Source: Qipengyuania sp. ABI-127-1 (GTDB lineage: Bacteria; Pseudomonadota; Alphaproteobacteria; Sphingomonadales; Sphingomonadaceae). From it: a DNA stretch of 64,000 nt. Below the pieces are notes generated by a model. It saw only the letters and a list, made by a program, of their open reading frames with translations. It did no database searches and was not told the DNA's origin. The stretch covers positions 310,001 to 374,000 of the forward strand of contig JALJCR010000001.1 of assembly GCA_022953095.1 (NCBI GenBank). The letters run 5' to 3'. Each line of letters starts with the position of its first letter. Positions within the stretch are counted from its first letter, which is position 1. The translations under genes and the position numbers were made by a program. This document shows, one piece after another, positions 56,973 to 64,000 of this stretch.

Positions 56973-57512
56973 GTGACCCGCGCAGTGAGCGACGATCCCG
57001 ACGATGATGGGCTGCAGGCGGTTTTCCTCGCCAACCGGCAAGTCTTGCTGCGCTTTCTCCTCGCGCGTGGGGCGGCCGAGGATGCGGAGGACGTTCTGCA
57101 GGAAGTATGGCTGAGGATCGCAAGCAGACCCCCTGCTCCGGTTTCGGCGCCGCTGCCCTATCTCTATCGCACAGCCAACACGGTGATGATCGACCGCTAT
57201 CGTTCGGCAAAACAATCGGCGCAGCGCGAAAAGGATTGGGTCGAGGCCGGAGCGGGACCGATGCCCGGTATATCCGACAGCCCTTCGGTCGAGCGCGTAA
57301 TCGCCGGGCGGCAATCCACTCGAAAAGTGGAGGAGGTGCTTGCGGGATTGCCGAAACGCGCCACGGCGATTTTTCGACGCAGCAGGATCGACGGCATCGC
57401 CCAACGCGCAATCGCCGAGGAGTTCGGGATCAGCATAAGCACGGTCGAGAGCGATTTGCGCAGTGTCTACCGGGCGCTCGCCGAGCTTCGGGAGCGGTTC
57501 GATGAGGAATGA
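56973..57512 (+). CDS. ECF sigma factor, FecI type
   Basis: A 179-residue RNA polymerase sigma factor. Region 2 is seen as AEDAEDVLQEVWLRIASRP with LPYLYRTANTVMIDRYRS, and region 4 as AQRAIAEEFGISISTVESDLRSVYRAL. It has the FecI-like form, with no anti-sigma box of its own, and is followed by fecR and a TonB receptor with an STN domain. The GTG at 56973 is used; the frame is open upstream but contains no sigma-like part. The final codons overlap no neighbour; fecR begins 38 bases later. Confidence 0.9.
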   Translation: MTRAVSDDPDDDGLQAVFLANRQVLLRFLLARGAAEDAEDVLQEVWLRIASRPPAPVSAPLPYLYRTANTVMIDRYRSAKQSAQREKDWVEAGAGPMPGISDSPSVERVIAGRQSTRKVEEVLAGLPKRATAIFRRSRIDGIAQRAIAEEFGISISTVESDLRSVYRALAELRERFDEE

Positions 57513-57550
57513 TCGCAGCGACTCCGTCCTTATGGCAGGAGTGACACTTC

Positions 57551-58468
57551 ATGACGCTTGATCGCACCATATTAGACGAGGCCACCGTCTGGGCGGTCAG
57601 GACTTCCGATCCCGAATTCGGCGACTGGCCGGCGTTTACCGATTGGCTCGAGCGCTCGCCCGAGCATGCGGCGGCCTACGACCATGTCATGGCGGCAGTG
57701 GAAACCGGATCGGCAAGCGTCGATACCGTGCCCGCCAACGATGTCGATCAAGGGGCTTCCCAGCGTGTCGGCCGCTGGCTGGGGCCTGCAATAGCCGCCT
57801 GCCTGGCGCTCGTCGCGGTGCTGTGGATCTGGCCGTTGGGCGGGGCGGGATCGACCTATCGGACGGAGCCGGGCGAGATGCAGACGATCGCGCTGGCCGA
57901 TGGCAGCACCATCGTGTTGGCGGGGGATAGTGAACTCGTCGTCGATCCGGACCGCACTCGCTATGCCCGGCTCGAGCAAGGGCGCGCCCTGTTCGAGATC
58001 CGTCATGACGAGAGTAACCCTTTCCGGGTCGATGTCGGACGCGCGACTCTGGTCGATGCAGGCACGATATTCGATGTCAGCATATTGCGATCCGATGTCG
58101 GAGTCGCGGTATCCGAAGGGGCGGTGATCTATAATCCTTCAAAAGAGAACGCGCGGATCGAGCCCGGCCAACTGCTTACATTCGATCGAAGCGACAGCAC
58201 CTACCGGATATCGGACGTGCCTCTGGCCCAGATCGGCGAATGGCGCGAGGGACGGTTGACCTTCCGCGATCTGGCCCTCGCGGATGTCGCCGCGGAAATC
58301 TCGCGGGCCAGCGGAATAGCTTACACGGTTTCGGGGAGTAGCGGCGACCGCCCGGTTTCGGGGAGCATCGTGATCGAGCCCCTGCGTGCGGACCCCGCCG
58401 CGCTGGGTTCTCTTCTCGGCGTCGAGATCGAGCGGCGGGGAGATGCCTGGATGCTCTCGGCACGCTGA
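57551..58468 (+). CDS. FecR family anti-sigma/sigma regulator
   Basis: A 305-residue inner-membrane protein with cytosolic N-terminal part (DUF4880: ATVWAVRTSDPEFGDWPAFTDWLERSPEHAAAYD), one membrane helix at about residues 80-97, and a periplasmic FecR domain (TIALADGSTIVLAGDSEL, FRVDVGRATLVDAGTIFDVS). The C-terminus is a STN-like domain (LTFRDLALADVAAEISRASG). It should hold the sigma factor until the outer-membrane receptor signals through its own STN domain. An AGGAG site precedes the ATG. Two bases separate it from the receptor gene. Confidence 0.92.
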   Translation: MTLDRTILDEATVWAVRTSDPEFGDWPAFTDWLERSPEHAAAYDHVMAAVETGSASVDTVPANDVDQGASQRVGRWLGPAIAACLALVAVLWIWPLGGAGSTYRTEPGEMQTIALADGSTIVLAGDSELVVDPDRTRYARLEQGRALFEIRHDESNPFRVDVGRATLVDAGTIFDVSILRSDVGVAVSEGAVIYNPSKENARIEPGQLLTFDRSDSTYRISDVPLAQIGEWREGRLTFRDLALADVAAEISRASGIAYTVSGSSGDRPVSGSIVIEPLRADPAALGSLLGVEIERRGDAWMLSAR

Positions 58469-58470
58469 CC

Positions 58471-60837
58471 ATGCGCCCCTGGCCCGTCATTCTTGCGGCC
58501 TGTGTAGCCTGCTCTTCTGCGACCGCATTGGCGCGGGAACAGGCGATCGACGTGCCTGCCGGCACGGTCCCGGAATCGGCCATCGCGATGGCGCGGCAGA
58601 CTGGCACGAGTATCGTGGTGAGCGATCCCGTCCTGACCAAGCGACGTACGCCGCGAATTCGCGGGCGCATGAGCGCTCGCCAGGCCATACGGCGCCTGGC
58701 GGAAAGCGCAGGGGCACGGGCGGTTGCGACGGGCACCGCATCCTGGCGGATCGAACCGCGCCCGCGGCGAACCGCCTCGGCTGGAAGGTCCAGGCCTCCG
58801 GATCCCCGGCGCGGTGCTGTCCATCAACCGCCGCCACCTGCGGTTCCCCCGACACCGATCGTGGTGGTGGCGAGCAAGCGCGACACGCGTCTCGACGAAC
58901 TCGCAGCCCAGATAAGCCTGATCGATGGCGAGGATCTGGCCCTTGGCGGCACGGGCGGCACGGAAAAGATCACCCAGCGCGTGGCAACGGTGTCCTCGAC
59001 CTATCTCGGGAGTGGGCGCAACAAGCTCTTCATTCGCGGGATTGCCGATTCCAGCTTCACCGGACCGACTCAAGCAACCGTGGGCCAGTACCTCGGCGAT
59101 ATGCGGCTTAGCTACAATGCGCCCGATCCGGACCTGCGTCTTTCGGATCTCGAGCGGGTCGAAGTGCTCGAGGGGCCTCAAGGAACGCTCTATGGCGCAG
59201 GCTCTTTGGGCGGCATCATCCGGCTTGTTCCCAATGCACCGGAACTCGACAGCCAGTTCATGCGTGGAACGCTCGGCAACGCCTTGACGCAGTACGGTGC
59301 AGCAAGCGTCGATGCGAATATGATCGCCAACATTCCGCTTGCTCCCGGGAAAGCGGCGTTGCGCATGGTGCTCGATGCGGCCAGCGAAGGCGGTTATATC
59401 GACAAGCCCCTGCTTGATCGCGACGATGTCAACCGCACGCGCACGCTTGCCGGTCGCGCGATCATGCACGTCGCGATCGCCCCGGACTGGGCGCTGGACG
59501 TGATCGGCCTCGCGCAATCGATTCATGCTGCCGACAGCCAGTATGCGGCGCGGAACGGTCAAGGCTACGACAGCCTGGCGCGTGTGCGCGAAGGCGCGGA
59601 TGCCGACTATCTCCATGGTCAGTTCGTGGTGTCCGGGCGTATCGGCGCCCTTCACGTCCGCTCGACCACCGGCGCAGCGAGGCAGGACGTCCAGGAGCGT
59701 TACGACGCGACGATGCCGGGCGATGAGGATCGGGTATTCGTCCAGCTCAACGATACGCGCATGATTGCCCACGAGACCCGTATTTGGCTGCCGATCGAAG
59801 ACCGGCGTTTTGGCTGGCTCGCCGGGCTGAGCCTCGTCGACAACAGCGCCCGCCTCAACCGCAGGCTCGAGCAGGACCGCGAGCGCACCTCTGCTACCGG
59901 CGCGCATAACTCGCTCACGGAAGGCACGATCTATGGGGAAGCCTCCTACCGGCTGCGAGACGGCTTCATAGCGACATTGGGGGCCCGATATACGCGGGCA
60001 CGGCTGGGCGGCGCAGCGGAAGACGTGCCCCTGGCATTGGCGGTCGCAGGAGCTGCCATTACGGAAACGCGGGATCAGTCCGCGTTCCTTCCCTCGGGAT
60101 CGCTCGTGGCCAGGCTTGCTCGTGCCACCAGTCTCTATATTCGCTATCAAGAAGGTTTCCGGCCCGGCGGGCTGGCTATCGAAGGCGAGTTCGTCCGCCG
60201 CTTTCGGCAGGACCATGCCCGCACTCTGGAAATGGGCGCTCGGCACGGGCGCGCGGGCATCGACCCGTTCGACCTGGCGGTGAATGTAGCCTACACGCGC
60301 TGGAGCGACATTCAGGCCGATTTTATCGATAATCTGGGCCTCCCCAGCACGGACAATATCGGCGACGGCCGTGTTTGGACCTTCAGCGCCTCGGGTAGTG
60401 TCTTTCTGACCGACGATTGGCGCCTGAGCGGCGGCGCGACCATCAATCGCAGCACGATCGACGAGCCCACCCGTTTCTTCCCCCATCGTATCACCCATGT
60501 GCCCAATATTGCCGCATTCTCCGGGCGGATGGGTCTGGACTACTCACGATCCGTCGGCAGCGATCTCGACCTCGATGCCCGGGTGTGGGCCAGCTACATC
60601 GGCAAGTCGCGGCTCGGAGTAGGGCCAGAGCTCGGCGATCTGCAGGGCGATTATGTCGATAGCGGTATGCTGGTCCGCATAGGCAATGAGCGGATCGGCG
60701 GGACCCTTTCGATCACGAACCTCGCCGGGACCGAAGGCAATCGCTTCGCTCTCGGTACGCCTTTCGCCGTACTGCGCGAGCAGGTGACGCCCCTGCGCCC
60801 GCGGACTATTCGGCTAGGTGTCGATTTCTCGTTTTAA
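58471..60837 (+). CDS. TonB-dependent transducer receptor with STN domain
   Basis: A 788-residue FecA-type outer-membrane receptor. A signal peptide (to about residue 21) is followed by an STN signalling domain (about 24-95, IDVPAGTVPESAIAMARQTG), then a Pro/Arg-rich linker (about 95-128), a TonB box-like IVVVASKR, plug (LFIRGIADSSF, RVEVLEGPQGTLYGAGSLGGII) and beta-barrel ending in GVDFSF. The STN is the contact to FecR. The long Pro-rich linker is unusual and may keep the signalling domain clear of the plug. Substrate unknown; neighbouring autotransporter and not an iron-uptake gene follow. Confidence 0.92.
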   Translation: MRPWPVILAACVACSSATALAREQAIDVPAGTVPESAIAMARQTGTSIVVSDPVLTKRRTPRIRGRMSARQAIRRLAESAGARAVATGTASWRIEPRPRRTASAGRSRPPDPRRGAVHQPPPPAVPPTPIVVVASKRDTRLDELAAQISLIDGEDLALGGTGGTEKITQRVATVSSTYLGSGRNKLFIRGIADSSFTGPTQATVGQYLGDMRLSYNAPDPDLRLSDLERVEVLEGPQGTLYGAGSLGGIIRLVPNAPELDSQFMRGTLGNALTQYGAASVDANMIANIPLAPGKAALRMVLDAASEGGYIDKPLLDRDDVNRTRTLAGRAIMHVAIAPDWALDVIGLAQSIHAADSQYAARNGQGYDSLARVREGADADYLHGQFVVSGRIGALHVRSTTGAARQDVQERYDATMPGDEDRVFVQLNDTRMIAHETRIWLPIEDRRFGWLAGLSLVDNSARLNRRLEQDRERTSATGAHNSLTEGTIYGEASYRLRDGFIATLGARYTRARLGGAAEDVPLALAVAGAAITETRDQSAFLPSGSLVARLARATSLYIRYQEGFRPGGLAIEGEFVRRFRQDHARTLEMGARHGRAGIDPFDLAVNVAYTRWSDIQADFIDNLGLPSTDNIGDGRVWTFSASGSVFLTDDWRLSGGATINRSTIDEPTRFFPHRITHVPNIAAFSGRMGLDYSRSVGSDLDLDARVWASYIGKSRLGVGPELGDLQGDYVDSGMLVRIGNERIGGTLSITNLAGTEGNRFALGTPFAVLREQVTPLRPRTIRLGVDFSF

Positions 60838-60934
60838 GCACTCGACCCGGCAGCCTTCTGGGCGAGGGGGGTAATTTTCGTCAAGGCATCCCGCATCCGG
60901 CTCCGTCCTCCCATCATACAGACGGAGGAATTAC

Positions 60935-63900
60935 ATGCATCGTTACCTGCTGGCCGGTACCGCCTTGGCGACTTTAGCCGCTCCGCTCGCGGCGCAGACG
61001 CTTGTCGAGGGAAAGCGCACCCAGCCGATCCGCACTTCCCAGCTTAACGGTGGAACCGGCGATGCGGTGAAGGTTACCGACACGGGTTCGATCGAGCTTA
61101 CCGCCGGATCGGCGATTATAGTCGATTCGGATCACGATGCGGTCAATGAGGGCAAGATCGTGGTCGCCAATGCAAATGGCGCAAGCGGCATGGAAGTGGT
61201 CGGCGATCGCCAGGCCGATATCGTCAACTCGGGTACGATCACCATCGACGAGACCTATACGCCCGAAGATATCGACAACGACAAGGATCTCGACGGCCCC
61301 TTCGCGGTCGGGCGCGATCGGGCTGCCATTCGGGTTCGCGGAAACCTGACCGGCGACATTCGCCACACCGGCACCATCACGGTGGAAGGTGATGAATCTG
61401 CGGGCATCTTGGCAACGGGTCGGCTGGACGGCGATTTCGTGCACGATGGCGAAACCAGCGTCGTCGGTGACGAGAGTGTGGGTGTCAGGTTGGACGACGT
61501 GACCGGCGATATCCGCCTCGCCGGCAAGATTACTGCGGTCGGCGAAGGTTCCGAAGGGGCGCATCTCGGTGGCGACATCGACGGCGCGCTCGTCGTTCAG
61601 GGCGATATTTCGGCAACGGGTTATCGCTACACCGCCTCGCCTGCCGACCCCTCCAAGCTCGATGACGACGACTTGCTACAGGGAGGTAGCGCCCTCGTAA
61701 TCGAAGGCGATGTAGGGAATGGCATTCACTTCGCCGTCGCGCCACCCGATACCGACAAGGACGATCCGGACGAGGACAAGGACGGAATCGAGGATGCGGA
61801 GGAAGGCAACGCGAAGGTCGTTTCGTACGGTGCTGCACCCGCGGTCGTGATCGGAGCCGAGGACCGCGACATCGCGATTGGCGCGGTTCCCGCGACCGGG
61901 TCGGGTTTCGCTCTGATTGTCGATGGCGATATCGCAGGCCACGGGGTCTATGCCGGCGTCGACGGCAATGGACTGGCGATCGGCGGACGCGGCGGCGAAG
62001 TCGCGATCGAAAACGGCGTCTCGGTGGCAGGGTCGATCAAAGCGACCTCGAAGGACGCGAACGCGACGGCTCTGCAATTCGGAGACGGCGCATCCACCGG
62101 CGAGCTGCGCGTCTCCGGGAGTATTTCAGCGGCGCTCGACAAGGGTGCGGATAGCCGCGCGACCGCCATAGCGATCGATCAGGGAGCCAGCCTTCCGTAC
62201 CTGCGCAACAGTGGAACGATCAAGGCCACATCCGGCAGCGAGGACGGCACTGCCATTGCCATTGCCGATCAAAGCGGTTCGCTTCGCCTCGTCGAAAACA
62301 GCGGCAAGATTGTGGCAACCGGCGCCGAAGCGGGCTCGGGGCGCAATATCGCCATCGACCTGACGAGCGTCACGTCCGGTGCCACGATCCGGCAGACGGC
62401 GGTCGGTTCGGGCGTCGAAGCGCCGGTGATCAAGGGCGACATCCGTTTCGGAACCGGCAGCGACCTCCTCCGGATCGACGATGGCGAGATTACCGGCAAT
62501 GTGACCTTCGGTTCGGGGCGGGACCGGCTGCTGATGGCGGGAGACGCGAAGTACTCCGGACGCGTGGATTTCGGTGGCCAGGCGGATGAACTGGCCATGG
62601 TGGGGACTTCCTCATTCGCCGGGCAAGCGGATTTCGGGGGAGGCGCTGCCTCGGTGGCGCTTTCGGACGACGCCTCGTTCGCCGGACGTTTCTTCAACAG
62701 CCAGAACGTCGCAGTGGCAATCGAAGGCGGAACGCTCGACCTCGGCGCACCGACAACGATTGCCTCGCTCGATGTCGGCTCGAAGGGGGTCATTGTCGCC
62801 ACCCTGAGCAAGGATGCCGAGAAGGGCAGCGCCATCACTGTCGGCGGGAATGCCAGTTTCGAGGATGGTGCAAAGCTCAAGCTGCGGCTGACCGATATAG
62901 CGGATGCCGAAGGCACCTATACCGTGATCCAGGCGGGAAGCCTGACCGGTGCCGATCAACTGACGACCGACAATACGCTCGTTCCCTTCATGTACAAGGC
63001 CGCGCTGGCAGTCGAAGACGCCGCAGGCCGGTTGACCGTCGATATCGAGCGCAAGCTGACCAAGGACCTGGGGCTGAATCGCTCACAGAGCCTTGCCTAT
63101 GACGCGCTTTATACGGCGCTGGCCAAGGACGAGGACATCGCCGGGGTGTTTCTCGCCATTACCGATGAAGCGCTGTTCCGCGCGACAGTGGCTCAGACCC
63201 TGCCGGATCATGCCGGCGGAACTTTCGAAGGTCTAAGTCTCGGCATGCGTAGCTTTGCCCGTCGGCTGGCTGACGGCGACGGGCCTATCGAGCCTACGGG
63301 CAAGCTACGCCTGACATTCGCCGGTGCCGGCTGGGACTCCCGCAAGGATGTCGAGGAAAGCGCCCGCTACGATCTCGATGGGCTCGGGTTCTCGGGAGGC
63401 GCCGAATTGGCCACCGGGATTGGGACAATCGGCGCCAGCGCAAGCTGGCTGTGGAACGGTTACGACAGCGGCCCGGATAACCGCGTTCTCTCCGACACAT
63501 ACGAGGCGGCGCTCTATTGGCGCGGCGACTGGGGTGCATTCTCCTCCTTCGCGCGCGGTTCCTATGGCTTCTCGGATTTCAAGGGCTCGCGTCAGTTTCT
63601 CGGCAAGAATGGCGACGAGAAGATTTCCCGGACCATAGAGCGCAACTGGTCGGGGAATGTGGCGTCGCTCATGGCCGGGGCTTCGGTCGAGGCCGGCACG
63701 CAGTACTTCTTCATGCGGCCTTCGATTATCGTCGATTACATCCGGCTCGACGAAGACGGGTACGAGGAGACCGGCGGGGGCGAGGCGCTGGCTCTTTCCG
63801 TCGAGGACCGCACGAGCGACGAGCTCGGTCTGAATCTGGCGACCGCATTCGGTTTTGACCTGCTCGGCATGAGCCGGGGCGACGATATATGGTTGCGTCT

Positions 63901-64000
63901 CGAAGCCGAAGGTGGCTGGCGCGAAATCCTCGCGGGTGAGCTTGGAGGGACGACCGCCCGCTTCGGCGATGGCGACAGTTTCACCCTGCTGCCCGATCAA
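60935..64000 (+). CDS. autotransporter with beta-helical passenger (3' end outside window)
   Basis: An ATG at 60935 with a GGAGG site opens 1022 codons to the window edge. A signal peptide (MHRYLLAGTALATLAAPLAAQ) is followed by a passenger of repeated NSGTI / GTITVEG-type beta-helix strands (about residues 35-710). Two Asp-rich loops break it: DIDNDKDLDG and DTDKDDPDEDKDGIEDAEEG (about 108-130 and 268-290), which resemble Ca-binding thrombospondin-3 repeats. The start of a 12-strand autotransporter barrel is seen from about residue 780 (RLADGDGPIEPTGKLRLTFAGAGW). It probably is displayed at the cell surface; co-transcription with the sigma/FecR/receptor set is likely because only 97 bases separate it from the receptor. 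Confidence 0.9.
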   Translation, partial: MHRYLLAGTALATLAAPLAAQTLVEGKRTQPIRTSQLNGGTGDAVKVTDTGSIELTAGSAIIVDSDHDAVNEGKIVVANANGASGMEVVGDRQADIVNSGTITIDETYTPEDIDNDKDLDGPFAVGRDRAAIRVRGNLTGDIRHTGTITVEGDESAGILATGRLDGDFVHDGETSVVGDESVGVRLDDVTGDIRLAGKITAVGEGSEGAHLGGDIDGALVVQGDISATGYRYTASPADPSKLDDDDLLQGGSALVIEGDVGNGIHFAVAPPDTDKDDPDEDKDGIEDAEEGNAKVVSYGAAPAVVIGAEDRDIAIGAVPATGSGFALIVDGDIAGHGVYAGVDGNGLAIGGRGGEVAIENGVSVAGSIKATSKDANATALQFGDGASTGELRVSGSISAALDKGADSRATAIAIDQGASLPYLRNSGTIKATSGSEDGTAIAIADQSGSLRLVENSGKIVATGAEAGSGRNIAIDLTSVTSGATIRQTAVGSGVEAPVIKGDIRFGTGSDLLRIDDGEITGNVTFGSGRDRLLMAGDAKYSGRVDFGGQADELAMVGTSSFAGQADFGGGAASVALSDDASFAGRFFNSQNVAVAIEGGTLDLGAPTTIASLDVGSKGVIVATLSKDAEKGSAITVGGNASFEDGAKLKLRLTDIADAEGTYTVIQAGSLTGADQLTTDNTLVPFMYKAALAVEDAAGRLTVDIERKLTKDLGLNRSQSLAYDALYTALAKDEDIAGVFLAITDEALFRATVAQTLPDHAGGTFEGLSLGMRSFARRLADGDGPIEPTGKLRLTFAGAGWDSRKDVEESARYDLDGLGFSGGAELATGIGTIGASASWLWNGYDSGPDNRVLSDTYEAALYWRGDWGAFSSFARGSYGFSDFKGSRQFLGKNGDEKISRTIERNWSGNVASLMAGASVEAGTQYFFMRPSIIVDYIRLDEDGYEETGGGEALALSVEDRTSDELGLNLATAFGFDLLGMSRGDDIWLRLEAEGGWREILAGELGGTTARFGDGDSFTLLPDQ

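Noticed and set aside
58321..60498. 725-codon minus-strand frame opposite the transducer receptor
   Set aside because: Antisense shadow; the plus-strand receptor has signal peptide, STN, plug and barrel signatures.

Overview
The window is high-GC, tightly packed alphaproteobacterial chromosome. Gene content and protein style (UrcA-family protein, many TonB-dependent receptors, an HWE-type sensor kinase, nrdA and nrdB on either side of a GGDEF gene, short ATGA/GTGA overlaps) point to Sphingomonadales, most likely the Erythrobacteraceae. This placement is an inference from family resemblance, not from a marker-gene search.

Layout. 1-1278: 5'-part of a GAF-PAS-HWE histidine kinase running off the left edge. 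1421-4512: leucine/isovalerate catabolism (isovaleryl-CoA dehydrogenase, a PhnA-like protein without its zinc ribbon, methylcrotonyl-CoA carboxylase beta). 4586-7804: acyltransferase, DUF1295 membrane protein, TetR regulator, AI-2E family permease. 7809-14137: gyrB, divergent sdaA with an overlapping ZIP transporter, and an acyl-CoA ligase. 14238-23088: lipoprotein, UrcA protein, guaA, a small membrane protein, two different endonuclease-III-type glycosylases flanking an atypical NRAMP-like transporter, a secreted protein, tldD and a CHCC zinc-finger protein. 23143-28536: a lone ABC ATPase, a membrane protein, nadB, two PilZ proteins and an alpha/beta hydrolase. 29046-34206: class Ia ribonucleotide reductase nrdA and nrdB, separated by an antisense diguanylate cyclase. 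34219-43363: small lipoproteins and housekeeping genes (argB, yggT, folD, marC, a LON-domain protein, a thioredoxin-TPR protein), then tRNA-Gly(GCC) at 43551-43625.

The two most interesting blocks are on the right. 44482-56345 looks like a catabolic island for D-amino-acid-containing or N-acyl-D-amino-acid compounds: TonB receptor, divergent LysR regulator with a clear T-N11-A palindrome, penicillin-binding-type serine hydrolase, N-acyl-D-amino-acid deacylase lipoprotein, FAD D-amino-acid dehydrogenase, RidA, dicarboxylate/amino-acid:cation symporter and a secreted AbgB-like amidohydrolase. 56973-64000 is an ECF sigma / FecR anti-sigma / STN-domain TonB receptor signalling operon followed directly by a large autotransporter that runs off the right edge.

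No CRISPR array, insertion sequence, integrase or phage gene was seen. One gene after nrdB (34219-34824) has visibly different base composition, and a short stretch before the sigma factor (56479-56876) looks like a frameshifted remnant of an outer-membrane protein.
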